A DNA stretch of 64,000 bases from Alphaproteobacteria bacterium (GTDB lineage Bacteria > Pseudomonadota > Alphaproteobacteria > Caulobacterales > Maricaulaceae): positions 1 to 64,000 of the forward strand of contig JAAEZM010000010.1 of NCBI GenBank assembly GCA_018222865.1, written 5' to 3'. Each line of letters starts with the position of its first letter. The stretch's first letter is position 1. Under the pieces are notes generated by a model. It was not told the origin of the DNA. It saw nothing but the letters and a program-made list of their open reading frames with translations, and did no database searches. Both the position numbers and the translations under genes were made by a program. Shown piece by piece: positions 1 to 9,082 of this stretch.

Positions 1-314
1 ATGTAATGTCATCCAAACATCTTCGCGGTGATGTGAACTATGCCTGGCCAACGGCGGAGATTGCGGTGATGGGTGCCAAGGGCGCGGCCGAGATCATCCA
101 CCGCAAGGACCTGGGTGATGAAGAGAAAATGGCCGAGCACGTCAAGGAATATGAAGACCGCTTTGCCAATCCCTTCGTGGCAGCAGGTCGCGGCTATATC
201 GACGACGTCATCATGCCGCGCAACACCCGTAAACGCCTGATCGCAGCGCTGCGCACGCTGAAAAACAAGAAGGCGGAAAACCCCTGGAAGAAGCACGATA
301 ATATTCCGCTTTAG
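1..314 (+). CDS. pccB: Propionyl-CoA carboxylase beta subunit, C-terminal fragment
   Basis: This is the last ~104 codons of a gene that enters from the left edge; the frame is open from base 3. The protein is the biotin-dependent carboxyltransferase subunit that passes CO2 from carboxybiotin to propionyl-CoA, giving methylmalonyl-CoA. The fragment shows the family's C-terminal hallmarks: MSSKHLRGD, then [16 protein letters not shown], and a closing stretch of [14 protein letters not shown]. The matching alpha subunit lies at 6463, separated from it by six genes, so the two subunits are close but not adjacent. The ATG at base 6 is internal, not the start. Confidence 0.93.
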   Translation, partial: VMSSKHLRGDVNYAWPTAEIAVMGAKGAAEIIHRKDLGDEEKMAEHVKEYEDRFANPFVAAGRGYIDDVIMPRNTRKRLIAALRTLKNKKAENPWKKHDNIPL

Positions 315-429
315 GGGGCTGTTGGCGGACGACTTCGACGGCGAACCCCTAAAGGCCGCCTCGACCCGGCGCTGTGTAGTTATGGTGCGCGTCTTGCCCC
401 GCGAGCTCGGATCCCTCAGCGTTTTCAAG

Positions 430-463
430 ACGGCGCTGGGCTCTCCGACGGGCAGAGCGCCGT
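430..463. terminator. Inverted repeat between convergent genes
   Basis: Arms ACGGCGCT (430-437) and AGCGCCGT (456-463) can form an 8-bp stem between the 3' ends of pccB and the minus-strand LytTR gene. There is no T run, so a role as a shared transcription end is only a guess. Confidence 0.25.
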
Positions 464-472
464 AAAGGCGCT

Positions 473-1957
473 TTATCTCAGCCGCGCCCGAATATCGGCA
501 ACCTGGCTGCGGCTTACCGCCAGTTCCGTTCCTGTATCCAGGATAACCCGATAGCGGCTGCCTTCGGTCGCGGTGAGGCGTTCAATGCCCGCCAGAGGTG
601 CGGCATGGGAGCGATGAATACGCACGATATCATCGGGCAGGCTGTCCAGCAGGGTCTTTAGGCTGCGATTGTCGAGATGCCAACGGCCGTCGCGGCGATG
701 GATCTCAGTGTAATTCCCTGCCGCCTTGAGATAGGCGATGTCGCTCAGCGGGACAGAGATCTGTTCTCCTGAAGCTTGAACCAGCAGACGCTTGGGTTCT
801 TCCTCTGGCTCGAGCAGGGGAGAGAGGGCATCCCGGTGCCGCCAGATCATCAAGCCGAGACTGAGTGTCCCCAGCACATAGACCGCGCGGTCAAGAAAAT
901 CGCCGGGGAAGGTGAACAGATAGGCCAGTGCGATCAGGAGAATGGGAAGTCCGGCCCAGGCGCTATGCTCCTTACGTCCTGCAAATACGAGGCTGAGTGC
1001 CGTCAGGCCCATCAGCCAGGCCAGTCCATAGGCAGCGCGCGCATCATAGCCGGTCTGGCTGAAGAAGCTGGCCAGCAGGCCCGCGAGGCCAGCTGCAATG
1101 ATCAAGTATGTCCAGAGCCTGGAGAGCGGCCAGCGCGCTTGCACAAAACCCAGAACAGCACTTCCAAAAAGGAAGAGCCCGAGCATGGCGATCGCCTGGC
1201 GCGGCTGATGCCAGCTATAGGGATAGTTGACGAGAGCGCGGGAAATTTCGGCAAGGTCTGCGATCATAAGTCCGCTCAAGGCGGCGATCAGCCAGCCCAG
1301 ATTGGGATCGTTGCGCTCACGCAATAACCGCACGAGCACCACTATCAGGGCCAAGATGACACCGATCAGGCTGAGGGCTGGCAGATAATAGCGCAAAGAT
1401 CGCCGCTCATCTGCGCTGTAGGGAACGACACCGAGGTTTTGAACCAGGACAGCGGGCTCGTAGCCGGCACGGGTCGAGATGAGACGGATCAGGAGGCGGT
1501 TGTTCGAAGATGCGATGCGGGCCGCGGGGATGGCGATCAGGGCATCAATTGGTCCGGCACGTTCGCCCTCACGACTGATGACGGTCCCTTTGGTCCCGAT
1601 GAGGTGGGCATTCCAATAGACTTCGGCTGAGAAGGGGCCATTGAGGGCTACTGCCAACGGGGCATCGCCAGCGACCTGCTCATCGGGGACCTGCCAATAT
1701 ATCCAGCCGGGCGTATCAAGGTCGGCGACAGCATAGGACGGGGCGCGGATCCAGTCATCCGGTGCGGCGAGCAAACGCCTGAAGTCGATATCATCCTCGA
1801 GTGTGTAAGCGATCTGTGGTGGGCTAATCGCGCCAATGTTTTGTGGACCAATCAGGAGCAGGCCCAGCGCTGCCACGCCAATCAGCAGCACGCTCCCGGC
1901 GACCTGCCAGGCATTGCGCAGACCGCGGCGCAAAGGATTGAGCCATTCATCCAGCAT
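473..1957 (-). CDS. Membrane-anchored LytTR-family transcriptional regulator
   Basis: The 494-residue protein has an N-terminal membrane segment (about 18-40), a soluble, probably periplasmic stretch (about 45-185), roughly seven hydrophobic helices (about 190-375), and a C-terminal LytTR DNA-binding domain (about 395-494). The last is recognised from VPLSDIAYLKAAGNYTEIH, then IVRIHRSHAA and a closing ELAVSRSQVADIRARLR. The plan resembles 7TM sensor proteins in which an extracytoplasmic input is wired directly to a DNA-binding output without a kinase. It runs convergent to pccB and its 5' end faces the serine hydrolase gene at 2044. Ligand and target genes cannot be seen. The start is the first ATG of the frame; no strong ribosome site is visible. 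Confidence 0.75.
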   Translation of the reverse strand: MLDEWLNPLRRGLRNAWQVAGSVLLIGVAALGLLLIGPQNIGAISPPQIAYTLEDDIDFRRLLAAPDDWIRAPSYAVADLDTPGWIYWQVPDEQVAGDAPLAVALNGPFSAEVYWNAHLIGTKGTVISREGERAGPIDALIAIPAARIASSNNRLLIRLISTRAGYEPAVLVQNLGVVPYSADERRSLRYYLPALSLIGVILALIVVLVRLLRERNDPNLGWLIAALSGLMIADLAEISRALVNYPYSWHQPRQAIAMLGLFLFGSAVLGFVQARWPLSRLWTYLIIAAGLAGLLASFFSQTGYDARAAYGLAWLMGLTALSLVFAGRKEHSAWAGLPILLIALAYLFTFPGDFLDRAVYVLGTLSLGLMIWRHRDALSPLLEPEEEPKRLLVQASGEQISVPLSDIAYLKAAGNYTEIHRRDGRWHLDNRSLKTLLDSLPDDIVRIHRSHAAPLAGIERLTATEGSRYRVILDTGTELAVSRSQVADIRARLR

Positions 1958-2043
1958 GTGAGCAATTCGCCCGTTTTAGCGCGACGCGACAAGTCCCTTT
2001 GTGCACGCATCCCTTCATCAAGCCTGATTTGAAAGAGGATAAT

Positions 2044-3114
2044 ATGCGTAACCGACTTCTCCCCGCTGCTGCTCTTCTCCTGGCTGCGAGCCAGATGGCC
2101 ATGCCTGCCCATGCACAGCATGCCTTGCCTCGGGAGGTGGCCGCCCAGGCCCAGACTGTCTTTGATGAGATTGCCGTCAGCTATCCAGCCTTGAACGTCA
2201 CGGTGATGCAGGCCGGTCGCATCATCTGGGAGGCGGAGGGGGGGATCCGCCGTGATGCAGACGATGGCGTCGAGCGTGACTATAATGCTTACTCCGTTGC
2301 CAAAATGCTGACGGGCATGGCCTTCGCCCGCCTTGAGCGCGAAGGCGAGCTTGATCTGGATGTATCCATTCTTGAGATTGATCCGGATCTTCCCGAAACC
2401 TATCGCGCCATCACACTGCGCCACTTGCTAAGCCATACCGCAGGCATTCGCGGATATCGCGGCGAAGCGGATTGGCGCGCCTTCAATGATTTGCGCTGTG
2501 AAATGCCTGCGGATGCGGTGGCCTATTTCGCTCATGACCCCTTGATTGGCGAACCCGGCGCCCAGCACGTCTACACGACCTATGGCTTTGCCCTGGCCAG
2601 CCATCTCCTGGTTGAGGCGACGGACACTCAGAGCTTTGATGTGGCCATGCAGGCAGCGCTCGGGGCGGGATATCGCGCCAGCACGGATCATGACGGCGCG
2701 GATAAGGCTGTAACGTGGTTTGGTGAAGTGTCGGACTGGACGGAAATCTCCCTGTCGGCAGAGTGCAAGTTTGGTGGTGGCGGTTTGCTGATGTCCTCCC
2801 GTGATCTCGCTGCCATGGGGGCCGATCTGGCGTCAGGGGAGATCATTCCTCTCAATGCCATGGATGAGGTGCTTGCGCCCGTCACGCTGAGCTCAGGAGA
2901 AAGTGTCACCTATGTTTACGGCATGGGGACTGAGCGCGAGGCAGAAACGGGAATGCGTTACGCCGCCCATTCCGGCGGATCGCCAGGCGGGCGCTCCTTC
3001 ATCCTCGTCATGGTCGAGCCGCAACTGGTGATCGCGGCTACGGGCAATGCCGACAGCACCCGTCTTGACCAACTCGCGCTTCCGTTGGCCGAAGTCTTCC
3101 TCGGTCAAGACTAG
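2044..3114 (+). CDS. Secreted serine hydrolase, beta-lactamase class C / esterase fold
   Basis: The 356-residue protein has a clear signal peptide ending near AHA-Q. The catalytic SxxK motif is SVAK (Ser84, Lys87 from this start). HSGGSPGG near the C-terminus matches the usual KTG/HSG box. The second catalytic motif, normally YxN, reads YTTYGFALAS, so it is altered. Family members include beta-lactamases, D-Ala-D-Ala peptidases and esterases, and the substrate cannot be told from sequence. The ATG at 2044 was chosen because GAAAGAGG lies just upstream and the signal peptide begins directly there; an upstream in-frame start at 1999 would add 15 residues. Confidence 0.8.
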   Translation: MRNRLLPAAALLLAASQMAMPAHAQHALPREVAAQAQTVFDEIAVSYPALNVTVMQAGRIIWEAEGGIRRDADDGVERDYNAYSVAKMLTGMAFARLEREGELDLDVSILEIDPDLPETYRAITLRHLLSHTAGIRGYRGEADWRAFNDLRCEMPADAVAYFAHDPLIGEPGAQHVYTTYGFALASHLLVEATDTQSFDVAMQAALGAGYRASTDHDGADKAVTWFGEVSDWTEISLSAECKFGGGGLLMSSRDLAAMGADLASGEIIPLNAMDEVLAPVTLSSGESVTYVYGMGTEREAETGMRYAAHSGGSPGGRSFILVMVEPQLVIAATGNADSTRLDQLALPLAEVFLGQD

Positions 3115-3243
3115 ACGCGCGCCGATGCCGGGGATGGCGGGCGATATGGCGTCATCCCCTGAGGTGAATATCATTCACAAGTTGTGGCTAATCAGAGGCT
3201 TGCATTTGCGCAACACCTTCAGAAATACGTGACCACCGTCACA

Positions 3244-3270
3244 TTGTATGTGGTCTTTATTGCTATAAAT
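3244..3270 (+). promoter_or_regulatory. Possible promoter for the secreted protein at 3326
   Basis: TTGTAT (3244-3249) and an AT-rich TATAAAT (3264-3270) are spaced about 14-16 bases, in the one AT-rich patch of a 200-base intergenic region. This is a match by eye only. Confidence 0.3.
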
Positions 3271-3325
3271 ACACGTCTCCGCTCAGCGGAATCGGGCACT
3301 GACCGGAAGGAAGGGAGGCGTGACA

Positions 3326-3865
3326 ATGATTGCAGACCACAACAAGAAACACCCCAATACCGTAAGAACGGTTTTTGCCGGTGTGCTTGCGTGTGCGCTG
3401 TTATCGCCGATCGCGTCTGCACAGGCCCTGCGCCCGGCTCAGCTGATCAATCCGCCTTCGGAAATGCCGGTCATGGTGCGTGGTGATGCGGGCAATCCGC
3501 AATGCGTCGTTGGCCAGTTCACCCGCCCGGCGGATATGGAAGACGACAAGCCCATCACCTATCCCGTGCATCTTGGCGCAGGCCATGACTATCTGGTTTT
3601 GGATACGGTGCGCGCTGGGGCCTCAGGTTTGGCCTGCGATACCGCGATCACTTGCGAATATAGTTGCGATGAACTCGTCTCCGAAACACGCTGGGTGGGC
3701 GTGATCTATGGCCGTGATCTGGAGAGTTGTTCAGTACGAGGCAGCAATGCCGGACGGGCCTATACGGGACCGTGCCGCTATGGCTGGGTCCTTGAGAGCC
3801 ATTTCGACGGTCCGAGCCTGGGTAGCGATGCCATTCTCGCGGAAACGCAGAACCTGGACGACTAG
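3326..3865 (+). CDS. Secreted cysteine-containing protein of unknown function
   Basis: This 179-residue protein has an N-terminal signal peptide (hydrophobic run FAGVLACALLSPIASA). The mature part carries six cysteines (in QCVVG, LACDT, TCEYSCDE, ESCSV and GPCRY), which suggests three disulfides and a periplasmic or exported location. I do not recognise a family. ATG 3326 is preferred over the GTG at 3320 because GGAGG at 3314-3318 is 7 bases from the ATG but only one base from the GTG. It stands alone between the serine hydrolase and the convergent desaturase. Confidence 0.7.
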   Translation: MIADHNKKHPNTVRTVFAGVLACALLSPIASAQALRPAQLINPPSEMPVMVRGDAGNPQCVVGQFTRPADMEDDKPITYPVHLGAGHDYLVLDTVRAGASGLACDTAITCEYSCDELVSETRWVGVIYGRDLESCSVRGSNAGRAYTGPCRYGWVLESHFDGPSLGSDAILAETQNLDD

Positions 3866-3890
3866 CCGCAAATTGACGTTAAGCAGGGTG

Positions 3891-4778
3891 TCAGACCTGC
3901 ACCGCCTTTTTCAGCATGTTCGCATACCCATCCGTGAAACAGTCGAAACCGTCATAATAGCCCCGTGAGCGCAGAAGCGCGTGCAAGCGCGGCAGATTAT
4001 AAGGCGGTACGGCAGCAAACATGTGATGTTCCAAGTGGTAATTCACATGGTTCGGGGCAACGAAAATCTTCTCATACCAGCGCGCCAGCGTGGTGTGGGT
4101 ATTGCGTCGCGGATCGAGGTCATAGCGGTCAAGCGCCACGCCATGCTCACCAATATTGCGCAAACGCATAATCGCCGGGAAGACGAAGATCCGCGCCGCC
4201 CACCACAGTAAATACGCCCAGGGTGCGCCGATCGCGGTCAGCACCGCCAGCAATATGGCATGGAGGGTCAGGAAGGGGAGTTTGGCGCGCCAATCGGGAT
4301 TGCGCCAGGCGCCGAGGACTTCCTTAAAACCGGTCTGGCCGGTGAGGTCCCGGGTGAATTTTCGGCGCAGGCTGTCTTGCGTGACCGGATAGGCCTTCAC
4401 CAATACCTGGTCCGGATCCTGATCCGTTCCCGCATGCTTGTGATGTTTGAGATGGTAGTCCCGATAAAGAGCCAGGGGGACGTCAATCGCTGCACCGCCC
4501 ACCCATTGTCCAAAAAAGCGATTTAGCGCCCGTGTCCGGAAGAGGGCATCATGCGCACAGTCATGCAGAACAATTGCAAACGCCAATTGGCGACCCGCAA
4601 TCAGCAGGATCGCCAAGACAAGGGTCAGCGGGTTAAGCCACAGGATGGGCAGGGCAAAGGCGATGGACAATAGCGCGAGATCGCCCGCCAGCATGAGACC
4701 GCCTTGCCAATTCGTTTTGCCGGACAGGGCTCGCAACTCATCTCGACTGATGAAGTCTGAAAGCGTTAGGTCGCTCAT
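3891..4778 (-). CDS. Membrane fatty acid desaturase family protein
   Basis: The 295-residue integral membrane protein has the three histidine boxes of the di-iron desaturase/hydroxylase family: HDCAHD (His72 and His76), HLKHHKH (about 109-115) and HLEHH near residue 250. Hydrophobic helices precede and separate the boxes as expected. Such enzymes put double bonds or hydroxyl groups into acyl chains or carotenoid-like substrates at the cytoplasmic membrane. The exact substrate is not readable. It lies downstream of the membrane protein at 4881-5738 on the same strand with about 100 bases between, so co-transcription is possible. Confidence 0.88.
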   Translation of the reverse strand: MSDLTLSDFISRDELRALSGKTNWQGGLMLAGDLALLSIAFALPILWLNPLTLVLAILLIAGRQLAFAIVLHDCAHDALFRTRALNRFFGQWVGGAAIDVPLALYRDYHLKHHKHAGTDQDPDQVLVKAYPVTQDSLRRKFTRDLTGQTGFKEVLGAWRNPDWRAKLPFLTLHAILLAVLTAIGAPWAYLLWWAARIFVFPAIMRLRNIGEHGVALDRYDLDPRRNTHTTLARWYEKIFVAPNHVNYHLEHHMFAAVPPYNLPRLHALLRSRGYYDGFDCFTDGYANMLKKAVQV

Positions 4779-4880
4779 CCTGCCCCTGCCTCCTTGAGCC
4801 TGTGTCTGCTATTGGGCTGAGGATGCCGTGAATGGGGTGGATTTGCAAAACATCGCGCTTTCAGTCCTTCAGCCAGGCCG

Positions 4881-5738
4881 TCATGTCGGTCGTTTTTCCG
4901 GTATGAAACGCCCGATGACAACGCCCAGCGCCACCGCAAATACTGGAGCAGTTTCCAGTGCTTTGGGCAGCCCCTCTGTAAGGGCAGCAAGGCCGATCAG
5001 GGCAAAGATGATCACACCGGCTCGTACTCGCAATCCGCTCAGCGGTTCACCGGTCGCATCGCCGACACTGCGGACCTTACCTATCAAGAGTGCATGGCCC
5101 AGCAAGGCTGCCAGAATCGCGAGTGCGCCATAGAGGTGGACCGGGTCCATAACACTGATCGCATCGAGTAGCAGAGCTTCGATATCGCCTTGCAGCTCGA
5201 TCAGTTCCCAGACCGTGAAGGACAGGGCAATGGCCGCGCCAATCAGGTTGAGCGTGCGTTTCCGGTCGAAAAAGGCGTCAATCGAGAAGGCGATGGCCGC
5301 GACGACACCCATTTCAGAGAATCCGTCCCGGAACACGGCGAGTGCAGAAATTATTGAGACAATGATCACATCGCCGAATTTGATCGGCTGACCGACCGAG
5401 CGATTGACAACCCGCACGGCCATCAATCCCAGCGCTAGACTCCACAAGGCGAGGCCGGGAATGAAGAAGAGTGAAGCGACGGCCAGAGCCATGGCGAAAA
5501 AGGCACCGCTATTGCGATCTGGATCGAGTTCACGCGCAGCGGCCCAGGCGACGAAGGCGAGGAGCGCGGCTTCCAGCGCAGCAAAAAGCGGGGCAAGCCC
5601 GGTTTCGCCTTGCATGCCGGCGTGGATATAGGCCGCAACACCCGCGATGGGCGCCAAGATCATGACTGCCAAGTTTGTCTTGTATTGCGGTTCCAGCGGA
5701 CGCGCGATTGAAGACCGGCGATAAATGGCTTTTGTCAT
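4881..5738 (-). CDS. Polytopic membrane protein of unknown function
   Basis: The 285-residue product has about eight or nine hydrophobic helices and few polar loops, so it sits in the inner membrane. No motif that I recognise is present. The start at 5738 (MTKAIYRR) was chosen because a purine-rich GGGGGAGAAAG lies directly upstream. The frame remains open for 27 more codons but that extension is Pro/Arg-rich and unlike a membrane N-terminus. It precedes the desaturase on the same strand. Confidence 0.65.
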   Translation of the reverse strand: MTKAIYRRSSIARPLEPQYKTNLAVMILAPIAGVAAYIHAGMQGETGLAPLFAALEAALLAFVAWAAARELDPDRNSGAFFAMALAVASLFFIPGLALWSLALGLMAVRVVNRSVGQPIKFGDVIIVSIISALAVFRDGFSEMGVVAAIAFSIDAFFDRKRTLNLIGAAIALSFTVWELIELQGDIEALLLDAISVMDPVHLYGALAILAALLGHALLIGKVRSVGDATGEPLSGLRVRAGVIIFALIGLAALTEGLPKALETAPVFAVALGVVIGRFIPEKRPT

Positions 5739-5917
5739 GGCTTTCTCCCCCAAGCGTGGCACCAATCTACCGGGCTCGCCTGGGAAGGCCAGATGTCTTG
5801 CTGGTGAAGCGAGGCACAAGCGTCACATTGACGCGTGGAGACGAGCGTGTTTCCCGTTTCAAATAATTGGGCAAGTATTTCGGGTAGATACTCTGGCAGG
5901 GGTGGACGGGACAAAAC

Positions 5918-6385
5918 ATGTGGCAATCGCTCGGACTTTCAGCGCTTCTCGCCGTCGGCACGACCCTTATTCACATGGTGGGGCTGGCAGTATTGCTCGC
6001 TTTCATGCGATCGCGATCAAACCACATCCGGCCACATCTGAACATTTGGCGGCAGGGTGCGTTTTTCATGATTGTGGTCAATGGCTTGTTTTTGCTCCAC
6101 GCGATTGAAATCCTGCTCTATGCGGGCGTTTACATCTGGCTCGGTGAATTCGACACCATGGAGGCGGCGCTCTATTTCTCGACGTCGACTTACACGACGC
6201 TGGGGATTGGCGACATCTATCTCGACTCGCAATGGCGGCTTGTCTCGGCGATTGAGGGGTTCAACGGATTCTTGCTGATCGGCTGGTCTACCGCCTTCCT
6301 GGTGACCGTTATCGGCCGGCTGCGCTCGGTGGAATTGGAATGGCTCGACCATATACGCGATGGCGAAGACAGCCGCGGCAGCTGA
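5918..6385 (+). CDS. Two-TM potassium-channel-like protein
   Basis: The 155-residue protein has hydrophobic helices at about 5-28, 46-72 and 110-133, and between the last two a pore-loop-like stretch STSTYTTLGIGDI. This resembles the K+ channel selectivity filter (consensus TVGYGD), with TLGIGD in the filter position. It therefore belongs to the ion-channel superfamily, but the altered filter leaves ion selectivity open. It stands as a single gene about 80 bases before pccA, with an intergenic region of about 180 bases upstream. Confidence 0.7.
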   Translation: MWQSLGLSALLAVGTTLIHMVGLAVLLAFMRSRSNHIRPHLNIWRQGAFFMIVVNGLFLLHAIEILLYAGVYIWLGEFDTMEAALYFSTSTYTTLGIGDIYLDSQWRLVSAIEGFNGFLLIGWSTAFLVTVIGRLRSVELEWLDHIRDGEDSRGS

Positions 6386-6462
6386 GTGCTTGCCGCTGAC
6401 GGGCAAGCCACGCTAAACCCCTTTTACGAACCGGGTGTCCACCCGTCCGCTCTGGGGGCTTT

Positions 6463-8472
6463 ATGTTCAAGAAAATTCTCATCGCCAATCGCGGCGAAAT
6501 CGCCGTCCGCGTTATCAAGACCTGCCGTCGTCTGGGGATCCCCACCGTCGCGGTCTATTCAGAAGCGGATGCGGATTCCATGGCGGTAGAGATGGCCGAT
6601 GAGGCTGTATTTATTGGGCCGCCGGCGCCGGGCGAGAGCTATTTGCGCATGGACGCCATTCTGGACGCGATCAAGGAAACAGGCGCAGATGCCGTCCATC
6701 CGGGCTTCGGTTTTCTGTCGGAAAATGCTGCCTTCCCGAAAGCACTGGAAGAGATTGGCGTGGCCTGGATCGGCCCCAATGCCGAGGCCATCGACGCCAT
6801 GGGCGACAAGATTCGCTCCAAACAATTGGCAGCTAAGGCCGGCGTTTCCACGATCCCGGGCGCTGACGGTGAAATCAGTGATGTCGAAACCGCAATCGCG
6901 GCTTCAAATGCCATCGGGTATCCGGTGATGCTGAAAGCCTCTGCTGGCGGTGGCGGCAAGGGCATGCGTATTGCGCGCAATAAGGACGAGGTGAAGGACG
7001 GCTTTACCGCGGCGCGCAATGAAGCGAAGTCCTCCTTTGGCGATGACCGTATCCTGATCGAGAAATTCATCGAAGAGCCACGTCATATCGAGATCCAGGT
7101 CATGGGTGACAAGCATGGCCAGGTGATTCATCTCAATGAGCGCGAGTGCTCGGTACAGCGCCGGAACCAGAAGGTTCTTGAGGAAGCGCCATCACCTTTC
7201 CTGGACAAGAAAACCCGCGACGCCATGGGCAAGGAAGCCGTCGCCCTGGCAGCTGCTGTCGATTATGACAGCGCCGGGACGGTCGAGTTCATCGTCGACA
7301 AGAATCGGAATTTCTACTTCCTGGAAATGAATACTCGTCTTCAGGTCGAGCATCCGGTTACGGAGCTGACCTGCGGCCTCGACCTTGTTGAGCAGATGAT
7401 CCGCTCAGCTGCCGGCGAGAAGCTGGAAGTCTCCCAGCGCGATGTGAAGATTGATGGCTGGGCCGTCGAGGCTCGCCTTTATGCAGAAGATCCCTATCGC
7501 GGTTTCCTGCCCTCCATTGGTCGCCTGAAGCGCTTCCAGGAGCCTGAAGAAGGAGAGCTGGCCGGAGGCATGCTGCGGATTGATAGTGGCGTTCGCGAAG
7601 GCGATGAGATTTCGCTTTTCTATGATCCGATGATCGCCAAGGTGATCGGCTATGGCAAAGACCGCGAGACAGCCATTGAAACACTCGCGGCAGCGCTGGA
7701 CCGTCTGCATGTCGAGGGATTGCAGTCTAACGCGCCATTCTTGTCTGCCGTGCTGGACGAGGCGGATTTCCGCTCTGGCCGCATCCACACCGGATATATC
7801 GCCGATCACTTCCCGGAAGGCTTTAATGGCACGCGCCCGCGCGAGGAGCAGCTGGTCTATATGTCCGGTGCTGCGGCCTTTATCCATGAGACGCTGACAC
7901 GGCGTGCCGAGATGTCGGAGGGACGTGTTGCGCCTGCCGATATTCCAGCATCGCGTGAATGGATCGTGATGATGGATGGGCGCCGGATCGCGGCCGAGGT
8001 GACTTGGCTGGAAGACCGCAAGATTGAACTCTGGATCCCGGAGCTGCGTGCAGAGCGCATGACGCTGAGCAGCGACTGGACGCCTGGTCACCACCTGTTT
8101 GAGGGTGAGATTGATGGCGAGGCCTTTGCGCTGGAGTTCAAGGATCGTACCGAGGGCTATGTCATGCGCCATCGCGGCTTCGCGGCCGTGGCGATTGTCT
8201 GTACGCCGCGTTCCGCAGAGCTGCACGCCCTGCTCCCGGAAAAGGAGAAGGCGGATACCAGCAAGCTGGTCATCTCGCCGATGCCGGGGCTTATCGTCAG
8301 TGTTGATGTTGAAACCGGCCAGGACGTGAAAGCCGGGGAGCCGCTTTTGGTGGTTGAGGCCATGAAAATGGAAAACGTCATCCGCGCGGAAAAAGACGGT
8401 ACGGTGAAAGCGGTCAACGTCGAGGCGGGCGTATCGGTCGCCGCCGACGAGTTGATGATCGAGTTCGAATAG
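6463..8472 (+). CDS. pccA: Propionyl-CoA carboxylase alpha subunit (biotin carboxylase plus biotin carrier)
   Basis: The 669-residue protein carboxylates its own biotin with ATP and bicarbonate. It shows the biotin carboxylase N-domain (KKILIANRGEIAVRVIK), an ATP-grasp domain with the glycine loop SAGGGGKGMRI, the active-site segment MNTRLQVEHPVTE, a BT-type linker domain, and a C-terminal biotinyl domain with VEAMKMEN, where Lys635 is the biotin site. Length and order match PccA. A second, distinct carboxylase of the same plan occurs at 33739; pairing this one with PccB rests on the nearby pccB fragment at the left edge. The start ATG follows a GGGGG stretch. Confidence 0.92.
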   Translation: MFKKILIANRGEIAVRVIKTCRRLGIPTVAVYSEADADSMAVEMADEAVFIGPPAPGESYLRMDAILDAIKETGADAVHPGFGFLSENAAFPKALEEIGVAWIGPNAEAIDAMGDKIRSKQLAAKAGVSTIPGADGEISDVETAIAASNAIGYPVMLKASAGGGGKGMRIARNKDEVKDGFTAARNEAKSSFGDDRILIEKFIEEPRHIEIQVMGDKHGQVIHLNERECSVQRRNQKVLEEAPSPFLDKKTRDAMGKEAVALAAAVDYDSAGTVEFIVDKNRNFYFLEMNTRLQVEHPVTELTCGLDLVEQMIRSAAGEKLEVSQRDVKIDGWAVEARLYAEDPYRGFLPSIGRLKRFQEPEEGELAGGMLRIDSGVREGDEISLFYDPMIAKVIGYGKDRETAIETLAAALDRLHVEGLQSNAPFLSAVLDEADFRSGRIHTGYIADHFPEGFNGTRPREEQLVYMSGAAAFIHETLTRRAEMSEGRVAPADIPASREWIVMMDGRRIAAEVTWLEDRKIELWIPELRAERMTLSSDWTPGHHLFEGEIDGEAFALEFKDRTEGYVMRHRGFAAVAIVCTPRSAELHALLPEKEKADTSKLVISPMPGLIVSVDVETGQDVKAGEPLLVVEAMKMENVIRAEKDGTVKAVNVEAGVSVAADELMIEFE

Positions 8473-8499
8473 GGCTCAAACGTTCGAGGGGGCGTCGTT

Positions 8500-8979
8500 A
8501 TGGATTGGCAGAACCTGCTTTTTGCTACGCAAGGCCGCATTGGTGCGGGGGATTACTGGCGCGGTGTCGCCGTGATTATTGTCGGCAATCTGTTGATCAA
8601 TGTCTTGCCGCTCATTGGCGGCCTGGTCTGGCTGGTTCTGGTCTGGGTTGGCGTTGCCGTCTATGGCAAGCGCTTGCACGATACCGGGCGGAGTGCCTGG
8701 TTCCACCTCATCCCCTGGCTGCTTAATATGGTCGTGTTCGCAATCGGCCTCATGCTGATTGGTGGAGTTGTCCTGGCTGCGGCTCTCTCCGACGGGGAGA
8801 TCGGCCCGATGGTGATCTTCGGTGCCGGCGGCGCCGGTGTCGCGGTTATCGGTTTCACCAATCTGATCTGGTTGATTTATACGCTCTGGCTTGGCGCCAT
8901 GACCGGGGATAGCGGTGAAAACCGCTTCGGGCCCGCACCGGCGATCAATGTCTCTGCTCAAGCGGCGGACGACAGCTAG
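8500..8979 (+). CDS. DUF805-type small membrane protein
   Basis: The 159-residue protein has four hydrophobic segments and the DUF805 pattern: an aromatic N-terminus (MDWQNLLFATQGRIG, then DYWRGV), KRLHDTGRSAW in the middle loop, and a polar tail with GENRFGPAP. The family is widespread and of unknown role. It begins 28 bases after pccA behind a GAGGGGG ribosome site, so it may be co-transcribed with pccA, although no functional link is known. Confidence 0.8.
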   Translation: MDWQNLLFATQGRIGAGDYWRGVAVIIVGNLLINVLPLIGGLVWLVLVWVGVAVYGKRLHDTGRSAWFHLIPWLLNMVVFAIGLMLIGGVVLAAALSDGEIGPMVIFGAGGAGVAVIGFTNLIWLIYTLWLGAMTGDSGENRFGPAPAINVSAQAADDS

Positions 8980-9082
8980 GACAAGTTTGTGCGAAACCTT
9001 CAGTCCTTTGATGCTATCTGATTGACGCCAGATAGTCCCGGTGAGACATACCGGTTCAGGGTTTAACGCTGGGGGCGATTCC

